Positions 47,785 to 60,300 of a stretch of 64,000 bases of DNA are shown here, in pieces (within the stretch, counting starts at the first letter, position 1; each line of letters opens with the position of its first letter). Both the position numbers and the translations under genes were made by a program. Source of the stretch: Daucus carota subsp. sativus. Its lineage: Eukaryota > Streptophyta > Magnoliopsida > Apiales > Apiaceae. Below the pieces are notes generated by a model. That model saw only the letters and a program-made list of their open reading frames with translations, was not told where the DNA came from and did no database searches. Where the stretch lies: the NCBI RefSeq assembly GCF_001625215.2, contig NC_030386.2, forward strand, positions 34,971,296-35,035,295, in the 5' to 3' direction.

Positions 47785-47998
47785 CTTAACAATGCAGTGA
47801 GCAGTACGTGATGTGCATAGTATTGCAGCAAGGCCAAGATCACTTGAATTCCCTTTGATTACCATTTACAAAAATAGTGTCACACTTGAGATCTCTATGT
47901 ATAATTGGAGGATTATGGCTATAGAGGTAAAGAAGGTCTTCCAACATCTGCCGACAATGTTTTACTTCTCTGATGATCACTTTCTTGTGTTTCTGCCT
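47785..47998 (-). pseudogene. Fragment of a WNK kinase gene
   Basis: The minus strand reads [40 protein letters not shown] and [11 protein letters not shown], then hits a stop. It resumes in another frame as DLGLAAILCTSRTAHCIV. This is the catalytic-loop region of plant WNK kinases (HRDLKCDN..GDLGLA). The Asn after HRDLKCD is changed to Thr, and about five bases are missing before the DLG motif. The rest of the kinase is absent. Certain as WNK-derived; not functional. Confidence 0.85.
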
Positions 47999-48419
47999 AT
48001 ATCTATTAATACAATAGCATAGAATATATAGTCATTAAAAACTGGAAAATAAAGTTTCATGAAGAAAAGTCCAAATAAATAAATGCTTACAGAGACCGGG
48101 AACATCACTTACTGCATTTATTTACTCTCCTTTTTAAAAATAAATGCTTACAAAATTGCATTTAGTATTTTTAAAATCACTTATTCCCTCCATTCTCCAT
48201 TTATTATTTACTCTCTTATTTCACAACTTGACACGTATCTTAAAACGTGAGATCTATTAATATTTATAATCTCAAATAAAAAACTCGTCGACTTTATGTG
48301 CATCTAATTCATGCTGGCATGATGAGGACTCCTAAACATAATAACACCGTATATCTCTGCTAATTGCAAATTGCAATAAGCAAACAGAACATAATGTTAA
48401 TGCTTTCAAATATTTGCAG

Positions 48420-48491
48420 GCTGATCTGCTAAAAGTGGACCGTAAAAGGACACCATGGCTACTTGTACTGTTCCATGTTCCATGGTATAAC
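48420..48491 (+). pseudogene. Fragment of a purple acid phosphatase gene
   Basis: After an AG acceptor at 48418-48419, the plus strand encodes ADLLKVDRKRTPWLLVLFHV then PWYN. This is the conserved block of plant purple acid phosphatases that holds a metal-binding His in HVPWYN. The frame then diverges and stops. It lies on the opposite strand to the WNK, HSP70 and DUF676 fragments. Confidence 0.75.
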
Positions 48492-48624
48492 TTTACACAA
48501 TATCTGTTGGAAAATGGGGTATAACTTTATTGAGAAGACATGGCAATTTTTTTTTTCATATATTGTTGATTGAAAACAAAAATTCAGAAATTTCATATGT
48601 GATAAAAAAGAAAATAGTTAATAA

Positions 48625-48810
48625 TATACCTTAACATCATCAGCCAGAGGGACTCTAATTGATATTGCTGAAAGTTTTCGCAACACCCTGCAACAGCTTC
48701 AGAATTTTTACCCTCAATCTTGCGAGCGGATTATTTAATACACTTGCTCACTTGCTTCATCCTCTCCATTTCAACTTGCTTCTCTAAGATGGAGTTCCTC
48801 ATCATTTCTA
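48625..48810 (-). pseudogene. Further exon-like fragments, parent unknown
   Basis: The minus strand reads EMMRNSILEKQVEMERMKQV (after an acceptor-like TTCTGTAG near 48811). Another open stretch, VLRKLSAISIRVPLADDVK, ends at a GTATAT donor near 48630. Neither is recognised. They are listed because they share the look of the neighbouring captured exons. Confidence 0.35.
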
Positions 48811-49984
48811 CAGAAACATTGTAAAAAAAAATCATGTTACATAATGCAAATAAAAACGTCAGGGCCACACAAAAGTCTCTATAGTCTATTCTCGATCAAA
48901 TGTGGGAATAAATAATAAAGTAATAGTCTTTCTACAATCAAGTATAAAGATTTATAAAGTAATGCCTATACATAGTACATTAATGGGATTATGAACAATT
49001 TAATAATTTAATTCAAGAACAATGAAAATCTCTAAGAACTATAATCAAATAGTTGGTGTGCAGCTGTATATATGTCAAACTGGATTCTACATTGCACTAC
49101 AAAATACCAATTTATAAATAAAATGGACGCACATCAGGAACAAATCCTCTCAAAAAGTAAATACAACTCCAATCACATAGTTGTATTAAAACAAAGCAAA
49201 ATCTATAAAAACAAAGTCTATGATTTAGATACCTTTTTGCATCATAATGAAATCTTAAATCCAAATTATCATACTTGATGTCACAAACAATAAATCTCAA
49301 ACAACCTGCAAAAGAAATCAAATAGTAATTATACATCGACAATTGAAATAAATATTGTCAAATGATGAAAATATATGAATAATAATTATAGCATATGATT
49401 TACATACACCAAAAATAAAAATTTACATTAAAACATATCCTTTTCCAGCCTCTTGCACACATATAATGTAAACAGTCAAATTACAATGCACCACTCCAAA
49501 AAGTATTACCAACAATAAAAGTTATCATTTTATACTTTTATCTCTCAAATTTTTCGTAATTATCTAACGCCTCAAATAGATTTTCATAAAAATCCTAAAT
49601 AATGCAAGTCAAACCAATAAGCAGACATGTTAACAAAAAACAAATGAAAAATCATATATAATACATAAACATCGTGTATTAAACTCATGGAGAGTGCAAA
49701 AATTACCTTTTTAAGCCTCTTGCATATATATGATGTAATTGTGAACTCGCAAAACAGCAAAACTGTAAAAAAAAAAAAAATTTAAGTTAGGACTTCTATC
49801 AAACAGTTGCAAAGCAAACCAATAAAACATGATTATACAAAGTAATCATGTCTATAAAATCACAAAAAAATCATATCCACAACAAAGTCTGATCAAAGAT
49901 ATGACCGGATTAAATAAAAGACAATCAAAGAGAAACTATTTTACATCTTACAATTTCAAAGAAAGCATACGGAGGAAGAAGCTG

Positions 49985-50145
49985 TAATGAGATGTGAAAT
50001 CAAATGTGGTAGGTGATAGAAGATACCTCTTCCATTAGAAACCAAGACTCGGAGAAGAAGATGAAGAAAAGCTGTGAAGAATCGTGAAAAGGGCGAGATG
50101 GCGGAAGGAATCGAAGCTCACGCGGGAGAGCATAATCTTTTGAAA
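49985..50145 (-). other. Leader/first-exon-like segment at the right end of the fragment cluster
   Basis: The minus strand has an ATG near 50131 opening MLSRVSFDSFRHLALFTILH, then a Ser-rich run, 32 codons in all. A second ATG (ATGGAAGAG) lies directly before a GTATCT donor near 50027. It could be a transit-peptide-like first exon or an untranslated leader from a captured gene. No continuation was found. Confidence 0.3.
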
Positions 50146-50489
50146 TTTGAAAACCTAATTGTACTGCGATGTACTGCTGAGCCGAGAAGAGGTGGATAAT
50201 GGAGAGAATATGTGGCTGAGCAGTAAGACACGTGTGTATACCGTATATTCAAGCCGTATAGAGTGGCAATACACTGAAGATACACAAAAAATAGAGGGAC
50301 AAAGTAGACAATTTGTACCCAAATATGTAGTAGGCTTTATAATTTAAATAGATACGTCAAACATCTATGACAGCTAGAGGTGATGAAGTAGGCATCAAAA
50401 AACAAAAAATATACTGGTACGGAAAATTACAAACCCTTTTTATTCTACTAACATTAAACTTCATTTATTACTTTCTGCAGCTCCATAGG

Positions 50490-51908
50490 TTAAATTCTAC
50501 TAATGTGAGCGACGAAGGAATCGAGTTCCATGCGAGTAACGCCACCATCAGCTAAAGATTGCTTAACCGCAGCTCCCATCTCCACGGCCCTCTTCCTATT
50601 CTCATCACCTTCCTCGCTTGCCATAAGCTTTCTAACCGCTTTCGCAATCTCTGAAGCTCCAACCACCTCACTCCTCTTCGCCCACTCATTCACAAATGTA
50701 CCCATCTTTAGTATATCAACAACAAGCATTGCGTTCCTTGGCTGATCAGAATGCATAGGCCAAGCGGCTATAGGCACACCCATAGTTATGCTATCCAAAC
50801 ATGAATTCCATCCGCAATGACTCATGAATCCACCAGTCGATGGATGTGCCAAGATCTCCAGCTGCGGAACCCAGTCTCTCACGATCATTCCCCTTTCTTT
50901 TATCCTGTCTTCGAACCCGGTTGGCAATTCGGCCTTTCTTTCAGGTCCTGCGTATATGTCTCCACGATCAGCGTCTCTGAGGACCCAAATGAATGTTTGT
51001 TCACTTTTTTCTAAACCGAGAGCGAGCTCCTGGATTTGTTCGTCTGTGAACGAAATTGTGGTACCGAAGGAAACATATATGACTGATCCTGGGCTCTGCT
51101 TGTCGAGAAAAGTCAAGCACTTGTGCCTGATCTTCTCTTCATTAGGAATCGAGATTGGATTGAATGGACCAAGAGCCCATTGTTTGATACCACCGCTAAA
51201 CTCTTCCCTGTCTAAGAATTCGACATATTTGCCTTCAATAGCCTTCGACGTATTATGAATAACACCCGAGGCAAACTGATTTGCAAGGTGAGACTGGCCC
51301 ATTAAAATCTCAATAAACTCCATAGGAACGCAACCCTCCTGCGACAGAAGGTGATCGAAAGCTTCATCCTGAACAGACAAAGGCTTCCCCATCATTTCCC
51401 AAATCGTCGAAAAATGATTAAACACCGACACACTCTGCAGCGCATAGGCCTCGGCGTTTGGAATATTCGTCACTTCTTGCACAACTGAACTTATCAGAAC
51501 ATCATGAATAACAACAACTCTATGTGCAGTAGCTGCAAGAGACTGTAAAAGAGCGGTGACAGGCTCTTGAAGATGGCGAGAAGCGTGGAACATTGGCAAA
51601 AGATGGGTGGGGAATTTGGTGGGATCATTCGGGTTGGGGGGGAGGGCTTCGAAAGAAGGAATTGCGAATTCGTGAATGTGAAAATCGTTTGCGGAGTTGA
51701 GATTCCAGTTCTGGAGCCGAGACTTGGCCTGACGAATATGACTAGGGGTGCTGACATAGTGAATGGGGATGTTGTAGGGTGAGATGAGTCGCGAGAGGTG
51801 GAGGAGCTGGTTCAAGTGGCTCTGTGCAGGGAAAGGTACCATAACAACTACAATTGGGGACTTTGATTCTCCATTGGATTGGTGGTTGTGATTATTAAGA
51901 GAAGCCAT
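50490..51908 (-). CDS. Family 1 UDP-glycosyltransferase, zeatin O-glucosyltransferase-like (UGT copy 2)
   Basis: Intronless. The frame is open from an ATG at 51986 (498 residues), but the ATG at 51908 (MASLNNHNHQS, 472 residues) matches the family N-terminus and is preferred. The catalytic His is His31 in VPFPAQSHLNQLLHLSRL; the usual Gly before it is Ser. The partner Asp is in VVVIHDVLIS. The PSPG box starts WVPQLEILAHPSTGGFMSHC, continues GWNSCLDS and ends HSDQ. The C-terminus SRMELDSF..HIS-type is close to bean ZOG1. It probably O-glucosylates a cytokinin or phenolic; the acceptor is unknown. It shares strand and architecture with copy 1, so the pair looks like an old tandem duplication later separated by insertions. 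A 140-bp piece of its 5' coding end recurs at 53530. Confidence 0.93.
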   Translation of the reverse strand: MASLNNHNHQSNGESKSPIVVVMVPFPAQSHLNQLLHLSRLISPYNIPIHYVSTPSHIRQAKSRLQNWNLNSANDFHIHEFAIPSFEALPPNPNDPTKFPTHLLPMFHASRHLQEPVTALLQSLAATAHRVVVIHDVLISSVVQEVTNIPNAEAYALQSVSVFNHFSTIWEMMGKPLSVQDEAFDHLLSQEGCVPMEFIEILMGQSHLANQFASGVIHNTSKAIEGKYVEFLDREEFSGGIKQWALGPFNPISIPNEEKIRHKCLTFLDKQSPGSVIYVSFGTTISFTDEQIQELALGLEKSEQTFIWVLRDADRGDIYAGPERKAELPTGFEDRIKERGMIVRDWVPQLEILAHPSTGGFMSHCGWNSCLDSITMGVPIAAWPMHSDQPRNAMLVVDILKMGTFVNEWAKRSEVVGASEIAKAVRKLMASEEGDENRKRAVEMGAAVKQSLADGGVTRMELDSFVAHISRI

Positions 51909-52452
51909 GAGTTCTGTGGAGTTTGATTCGGGTTTGTTGCAGGGAATTGGAGCTAGTGAGGGACTAAATAGAAGAGAGTCGTGCAACTACAACATCATAG
52001 GAGATGGGTCAACGCCAGAGTCAACAGGGTAGCTGAGTAAATACAGTACTTTTTTTGTGGGGGAGTAGATTGATTCAGATTGCCATTATTGTGGCAGACT
52101 GAAAATGAAAGGATGAGGAGACTGGGTTTTTGGTCAACTGTGGAAAATTGTTGATTCGGCCACAACCATTGATTACATTTAGCTGAGAGGCTGAGAGGTC
52201 GAGCTGAATAGTATAAGGTATAGACTCTGAACTCTGAAGTCACGTCAACCCCGTGATTTCTTGTGCAGGTTTAATCATTTAAGCGTCATACTTCAGTAAA
52301 GGGGTGCTTAGGTCATTTTGACGAAGAACTGGACACCATTAATCTCGCAGTGTGAGACTATGAGCATAAGTATTCTAGAAGATCCAGAAGTACTTCACTC
52401 CATGGTAGATTTAAAATAGCATCAAACTACGGGATGTTGAAAAGAATATCAA

Positions 52453-53506
52453 GTACACCTTTAAAAGCATGGCTAATGGTAGTGCTAAAATACGTGTAGT
52501 TATTGCTATATTTTAGCATCAAAAAACGACTTGACACTTTAAAGTAGCACTTCTACTTCAATGGGTAGATTTAAAATATCGGTCTTTCTAATGTGTGCCC
52601 AAGGGCACACATTACCAAGGCACACATTAAACACTAAATTTTATAAAAATGACTTGTTTTGATTGGTGGAATTGATGTGAATGCAGGGAGGCCATTATCA
52701 TTTATTGTTCATCCACCAATCAAAATGAGTTATTTTTATTGGAGTTAGAGACTATTGTGTGCCCTTGGGCACATCATAGAAAATCCCTTAAAATATCACT
52801 AAACTATCTAAATATAGCTATATTTCATTCACCAAATCTTTAAATGCTCTACTTTATTTGTCAACATTACTTTAAATTAAATATTAATTTTCCTACTTGC
52901 ATGCTTATGAGGCAATTATAACGACGTCTCTACTTGGTTTTATATTTAACACCAAGTATAGAATTTCGCTATTTTACATCCACGTTTAGCAACCCATTGG
53001 AGCGAGATTTTTTGCTTGGGTGCTATATTATATATGTCATTCACTAGCAAACCAAACTTTCAGAGAACACTTTTCTTTGGCTTGTGGAAATACTTGTTCT
53101 CTATGCGCAAGCACCTGTAATATTACATGATATATGCTTGCATTTAGATAATCCAACCAGGACAACTATTAGAGTAAGTCAAATAAAGGTGCTAAAGGTG
53201 ATGCTATATCTATAATATAGCACTCAAGCAATATACCAACTAAATATAAAATCAAGTATAGACGTTGCTATAATTGCCACATGAGAATGTAAGAGGGAAA
53301 ATTAATATCTAATTTAAAATAATGTTGACAAATAAAATAGAGCATTTAAAGATCTGATGAATGAAATATAGCTATATTTAAATCGTTGCTATTTTAAATC
53401 TACCTATTGGAGTAAAAGTTCTATTTTAATATCACAAGTCACTTTTTAGTGCTAAAATATAACATAACTATACATATTTTAGCATCACCGTTGAGCAAGG
53501 TGTACT
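52453..53506. mobile_element. About 1.05-kb foldback element with a nested MITE
   Basis: The sequence from AGTACACCTT (52453) inward is mirrored by AAGGTGTACT ending at 53506. Matching inner strings include TGCTAAAATA/TATTTTAGCA, AAATATAGCTATATTTCATTCA and GTCAACATTA. The arms are imperfect, and the left arm is split by another element at 52581-52787. No convincing target duplication was found, so class and exact ends are uncertain. Confidence 0.72.
52581..52787. mobile_element. 207-bp Mutator-like MITE nested in the foldback
   Basis: Ends GGTCTTTCTAATGTGTGCCC and GGGCACATCATAGAAAATCCC are inverted repeats, each adjoining an internal CCAAGGGCACA/TGTGCCCTTGG palindrome. TTAAAATATC is repeated exactly at 52571-52580 and 52788-52797. 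The 9-10 bp duplication fits Mutator-like MITEs. Confidence 0.86.
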
Positions 53507-53529
53507 AGATTGTTTTCACCAGCTCTTAA

Positions 53530-53673
53530 TACGTGACTAGGGGTGCTGACATAGTGAACGGGGATGTTGTAGGGTGAGATGAGTCGCGAGAGGTGGAGGA
53601 GCTGGTTCAAATGGCTCTGTGCAGGAAAAGGTACCATGACAAGTGACAACTACAACTGGGGGACTTTGAATCT
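53530..53673 (-). pseudogene. UGT gene fragment (5' coding end, copy of UGT copy 2)
   Basis: Nearly identical to about 51733-51870, which encodes roughly residues 13-60 of UGT copy 2. It shares TGACTAGGGGTGCTGACATA and GGTGGAGGAGCTGGTTCAA. There are a few substitutions and a short insertion after GGTACCAT. Homology stops abruptly on both sides. The high identity points to a recent duplication. Confidence 0.9.
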
Positions 53674-53848
53674 GCAAATTTAGAAATGTTTACGGCTGGT
53701 ATTTTTAACAATTAGGCTATGTTTCGATGTACATCTACAAGTTTAAAACTTGGTATTTATAATAATTAGGTTCTACTTATTTCACAAAAAATAACTCTGT
53801 TACATGAAATATAACTTACTTTTGGAAAACATTTTTAGAAAAAACAAT

Positions 53849-54350
53849 TTATATAAACTCTCTCCTCTCTCAAAACCGTAAATTTCTCTCTGACTTTGAG
53901 TAACCGCCGTCTCTTTTATCTGGAGGGCTTCCATCGGCTTTCACCGGGGGAAAGCCCCAATATTGTCTTCTCTTGTTACTATTAGTTGATCTCTTGTTTT
54001 GTTCAATAGGTTCCCAATTTATTTGGGTTTTGTTTGGTCTCTCCTTCTGTGAGAGTTTGGTTTTTGTTTGTTCATCATGTCCGGGGTTACAGATCTGCGG
54101 GATTTTCATGATGTTGATTCAGTGATAAAGGTTTGTATGATGATGCATTTATGGTCGATTGCTCAAAACAATATTGGGAGTATTACAACATGTACATATC
54201 TCTTCAAAAAATCGCTTGGTTGCCTACCGAAGAAGGAAGGATTCAACGGCGATATGATTCTGCGTTTGTTCAATTTCGACTATATTTGTAGATGCCGTAT
54301 GACTTTTGATTATTGAATTATTTTTCTTTTTCGAAAAAAAATAATAATTT
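53849..54350 (+). mobile_element. Possible short retroposon
   Basis: AATTTATAT occurs at about 53849 and again at about 54347. The segment between begins with a CT-rich leader, contains an ATG-started frame (54077, MSGVTDLRDFHDVDSVIK) and ends in an A-rich run before the second copy. This resembles a truncated LINE or retrocopy, but the duplication is short and AT-rich and could be chance. Confidence 0.35.
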
Positions 54351-57300
54351 ATATGTTAACATTTTATTTTATAGAATGTGGAGATATATAATAATATGAC
54401 ATGTTTGACCGTACAAAATTTGTTCAAAATAACAAGTACTCGTATAGACTAAGTAACGTAAATGTGAGAATTTGACATGAATCATCGAAAATCTGTTTTT
54501 CTCTATTAATATATTTACGTATTTAGTAATGGATTATTGGATTTCGGCATTAATGTCAAATTGCGATCTTATATAGATAAACTCTTGTTTAATACTTCCT
54601 CCGTCCCCGTAATAGTTTATGTATACTGTTTGCACGTATTTTGAAACTTTTATAAAATATAATTTTATAATTTTATTTAATATTTTTTTAAATAAAAATA
54701 TAAATATCAAATTTTTATTCAGACAAAAAAAATAATTAAAAATATATATGAAACTATACTTGTGTTTGTGTGGGAAAATGTGTCAAAGTAATAAGCTGTC
54801 TCTCCGCAGCGGGCTACATATTGGACGGTAGCAGACTGCATTTTGTCCATGATCTATGGGCCTTTTTTTAATATTAGTCCATTCCTAACATGAGTATATA
54901 CGTTCTCATAGAAGTTTCCTTGGCTACGCAGAATCCAAGAGTTAGAATTAGAATTTTAGTTAAAAATTATTTATAATATATATTATTTTTAAAAATTATA
55001 ATAATTATAAAAAAGTTAATTTTTATAATTTTCTGGATATAAATATTAAAGAGATGTTTCATATTCGTTATTTGAAAACTATAAGGGTTTGTTTCAGGAA
55101 AAAATAAATTTTGTATAATTTTTTTCAGAAATAAATTCTTATTTTTGAAAAATATGTGTAGTCAAATGGCCCCATAGTTGAGGCAAGGTTGGAATTTTAG
55201 TTTTTTGATTTTACTAATTAGGAGTTTATTAAAGTATATTATTTATTAATTTAAATATTATTTATAAGATTATACAAAAGTTAATAAAATATGTAATTAA
55301 ATTTATGTACAAATATACTTCTACGAAAATATTTTGAGATTTAAGACGGAGGTCCGCACTAATTCGATTTTAAACTAAAAATATATGTTAATAAATAATA
55401 AATTATAAAGTGGTTGACATTAAAAGATATATTTTGTACTGGTATCTTGTTAAATAATTGCTTTTAATTTATTTTTTATCTTGATAACGTTTTCCATCCT
55501 GAAAATAATTTATACATTTATTTTTAATTATATTTTAATAATGTTAATTTTTTCTTAAACATTGGTTTTGTTATAAAAATTAAATAATTAACAAATATTT
55601 CTTAAAATTACGTTATGGATCTATTATATTAATAATCAAATAGACACTTTCATAAGCCCTAATTTTAACCCACTAACTTAGAAATGGACTTATTTAAGAT
55701 GAGCGACACATCAATGCACATACACATACTTATTTATTTGCTCCTATATCAGAACAGAGATTGAGATTTCACTTTAACCATGTAACATGTTCATCTGGTT
55801 TTAAATTTTCGCACAAGATTTTGACTGTATAATAAATTTTAATATTTTAAAATAATTTATAATTTAATACATATATTTATTATAAAAGCTAGAAAAATAT
55901 AAATCTTAATCCGACAGTGTAAAAAAATTGATGAAGGTGCGTGTATAATGCTTTTCTTTTTCCATTACGTATCTATTGTCTCATGTTTTTTCTTAGGGCA
56001 ATCTTTTTCTTTCTAATTCTTTCTGTACCGTAGCCCGTGGGAATAAACTGAACTCTGGACAGAGAGCATACAAAGTCTCGTTGCTTCGTAGATGTCTCCT
56101 GCTACCTCAAAGTGGTCCTCCATCTACTGATCATTTCGGATCGCATTTGCTAGTAATATTATATTTTTCATTACATGTAATAGAAAAATGGATAGAGATC
56201 AACTCAAAAGTCTATCAGATCCGGTATGAGTCAAGCAACACTAACTTCGGAATCAGTAACATGTTAAACAACAAGGGACAATGTCAAACTAGAGGTCTTT
56301 GTGTTATCGTTAAGATATAACCACAGAACATTAAAAAAATTGTTAGTGACATTATTAATTATTTTAAGGATAAACAATAATCAGTATGCTATGCATTAAG
56401 AAAACAAAGGCAACTCAATGATCTAATAATAAGGTGATGAATTACTAGAGAATAATGGAATCAAATTATAGATGCAGATAATTAAAGAGTTGAGAAGCTG
56501 GCTTGGGGCCAAGTGATCCCATGGGAAGGGATGCTTTGTAGTGATCAGTGGTTCCCCTGTTGGTTGTATGGTCATGTGCTCTTGTCATTTATATATTGAG
56601 CAAGTCAAGTGTAGTCGTAGTTTGCTAGCTTTTGTCCATGCATCGTCTCTTTAATTAGCGCACAAGCCACAGTTGCAACAAGTTATGTGATTGTTTTTAG
56701 CTGGCCATGCATGCATCCATCTTTGCAAGCCAATTGGGTTTCTAATCTTGTTACATGACATATACTACTAGCATTACTGCATTAGCATACAAGAGTATAG
56801 CCTTTTATCCCGCTTAGAATTCGATTATCATTTATCCCCAAATTTATTAAATTCCATATTCACAAGTACAGATTCATATAATTTTTTTACATATATGTAT
56901 CACGGCTATTCTAATTATATAATGGTTGTAATTTACTTCTATAACTCTTAAATTTTGAAATTATGCTTTTAGAGTTTTCAATTATTTCAACCAAAATTTT
57001 TAAGACATAGGACCGCCTCTTTACATGTAAGTAAACCTAGAGTTGTTTCTTCTTTGTCCCAACCGGGTGTAAAGCTATTTAATCAGAAATCAATTTTAGG
57101 TACTTTTTTCAATTATTTATATTTTTTAATTTTTTTGATAAAAAAATGTTCATAAATCATAAATTATTTATAAATCACTTTTATTTTATCATTATATTTT
57201 TAATAATTTATAAGTTATTAATAAGTCAAAATTATCTAAACATATATTTAAAACCCTAAATTACATTAAATCATATTAAATCATATATCACGATTTTCAT

Positions 57301-60300
57301 CCCGCCAAATCCGTTCCGGACTTTCAATCTTATACAAATTGCATGCTTTGTTGTGGCATAGTGGGGGTGGGGCTTCAACTGACAAGCAGCAAGTGAGTCA
57401 CATGTGATTGGATTCTTGCCGATATTAATTTTCATTAGATTGTGTTTCTATTATCTTCTCCCAGTTTTAAACTCGGGGGAGCACAGTGTTGTGTGTTTAT
57501 TAGACGGAAGACTTTAGAGTTGCATGTCTATCCTCATCCATGTGGAATAGTGATTGGACTTGGTCAGTCACCACTCATATCCATTACAATGAGCAATGGA
57601 TGTATCTTAACGGTAAAAATGTCAGTTGGTTTGATTGTGATATCTCGAACCTCGTGACAATTGACATTGTGTGTTTGCCTTCTCTTTCGTCTCATTTCTT
57701 CCTGTGTAAAGCCTGGTGACAGTTACAGTAACATTTTGTATTCTTCTTATTATTGTTTCCGGCAAAACTAAAAAGTCTCCCTCAATTTTCACCAAATCTG
57801 TATGTGTTTTTGTATTAGACAACTTTAGTAATAAATATTTAAAAATTACATGGAAGAGAAAGTTGTTGAGGATTAACTGAAGTTACGAAAATAATATACT
57901 CTCTCCCTCCGTCACGTCCATTTTCATTTTTAAGTTGTAAGGTATGAAAATGACCGATTTTTGATTAAACATTATAGATTATTAATTTATTATTTTATAA
58001 ATTTGAAAATTGCATATATTTTCTAATGATATAAACAAAATCATGATAGTTTAATGGTCAGAACCATTATTATCACTTATCACCAACTGAGGCACAGGAG
58101 GTACATAAACTAATTGTTTGACTAGCTTGAAGTTACATTTACATGCAAACTCATCCGTAAAAAAGACCTAGCCACGGTCTGAGTCGTCTGACCATGTCCG
58201 GCTTGAAGCATCGGCTAAACTAGATTAAAGTAACATTATTATATGCATTCAGTAGGCGTATAAAAGATTTCGATTTGTTTGATGATATCTCGAGGAGATT
58301 AAAGTGCGTAGAGGTAGAGGCACATAGACACAAAGCTTGCTTATAATATGAAGGTATGCGACCACATGCTCCCTGTATAAAGGAGATACATTTATGCAAA
58401 TGAACCAATCAAGTGCTGCTTCAGAATATTTTAGTGCGTCACTACAAAAAGGTTGCTGGCATTGGAATGCCAATTGCACACCTTTCTCCAACATTTTTCT
58501 GTAAATACATCTACTTTATGTTAAATCTATGCTTTAAATATTATTTTCGAGGTAAATTCTTGAAATTTTCGTCTCCAGACGTAAACTTTCAATAACAAAT
58601 CACGTTTTTAATTTTATAACAGGCCTAGTCGCCATCATCTTATCTCCTACTATCTCTGCCACCTTTATTCTACGCATACATGCTATAATTACACTGTAGA
58701 ATCCGATGAAAAAGAATCCCGACTTAGGTTATCACATTATTTTTGTTAGGTTTGGTAAGAATTTTACGAATAATAATGTCATTATTCAAGTTGTATATTA
58801 AATAATTCTTTGCATTCGAAAACTTATTCTTTTACATAATTTCCTATTCTCATATAATATCAAGTCATAGCATTATTAGCATCGTGTTGATTTGTGTAAT
58901 TATATGGTAGTTGAATTTTATATTGTTTTGCTAATAATACCGTAGTTGATTAATATTCACCTAAACTTATCTTATTTAAGTATGACCATTTTTTGTATAA
59001 TAAGGTGATCGTATAATATATAGCATTATATTTAACTAAATTTTGGATATAAATTTATGTTTAAAGCAGTGATCCATTAATCTTTATACGTAAGTAGCGA
59101 TCGCAATAATAATTAGGTACGGAGTACTAAAGGTTCTCATACCACCCTTGGCAATTGAATAAGCGATTGATTTAAAATTTAAATCACTGACTTTGTTTTG
59201 CCTCGTATATGATTAGCAAAATCAGCAAACAAAACCCAGTACGACGTCATATATAATTAATGTGATCACAAAAAATAAAAGCTGAACCAAACCTCGCCTT
59301 CACCTTGTATATACAAATTATTTTATATAGTGATTAAATTATTTTATATATATAAACAAATGGCTGCCAGATATCTAAAAATTTTGTTCGACAAAATTAT
59401 ATTAATCTCGTTGCAATGAACTTATTGGAGATGCCTACTCTCTTTTGTTAACAAAATCCCGCCAAAAACTTGACAAAAGCGTTACGATGTCTCATGATAT
59501 GGTCGCCATTTTAGCTGCGCATCAATGTTTTAAATGCGATGCGATCAGTTCTGACTTAGAAATAAAAATAAAAAAGACCGATTCATTTTAATAAGACAAT
59601 ATATTGGTGACTCCGAAACTAAATCTGGGATTAATTTAGCTTAGTATATTTCGACCGGAATGTGTATTAAATATAGTTTAGACACTGAAGTGGACCAGCA
59701 ATTGGCGGATGAAGCAGAGCACATGGAGTATTATTAGACTAAAGATATCATGTCATAAAGTGAGAATGCTTGTTATTTCCACATCTCAAACAGAGCGCTC
59801 AATTCTTTGAACTCCTCAATTTTTCCACTAGTACTAATTTAGTAGTGAATCTAACTTAAACTTTTAGTTTCGTCCCTCGAAAACATTAGAAAACTTGAAT
59901 TGACTTGCCCAAAGCAACGTTATCCAGCTAAAGAATAGGATGCTTAAAGCACCTTTATGTAACAATGTAGATTATGAGTTGTAGTCGAAGGGAGGAGTCA
60001 TTCACAAAAGATCCTAACTTAAAGTTGTGTTTATCCATGTACAGTGAATATAGCCAATAAACAGATGCGAGTTTCAATATATGTCGAGTTCGTTTGAGTT
60101 TGGGTGAAGATAAACCAACTCAAACTTCTGTTTTGCGTCTGATCAAGTTTATTTTTATTTTTTTTTGAAGATATGGGTCTGATCAAGTTAGAAATTAATT
60201 TAAGCGAGTCAGAAATAATTTATTTGCAATTTATAAAATAATACTCTTCGACTTTAATTTATATATTTTTATAAGATTGTTTGCGCTCAAGATCATCAAA

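Noticed and set aside
42500-50400. Helitron or Pack-MULE boundaries for the gene-fragment cluster
   Set aside because: Searched by eye for CTRR plus hairpin, TC starts and long inverted ends; nothing convincing. Capture is proposed, class is not.
50824-51258. 144-codon plus-strand frame opposite UGT copy 2
   Set aside because: Antisense shadow of the UGT coding sequence.
58220-58500. Short minus-strand frame
   Set aside because: No homology recognised, AT-rich context, length expected by chance.
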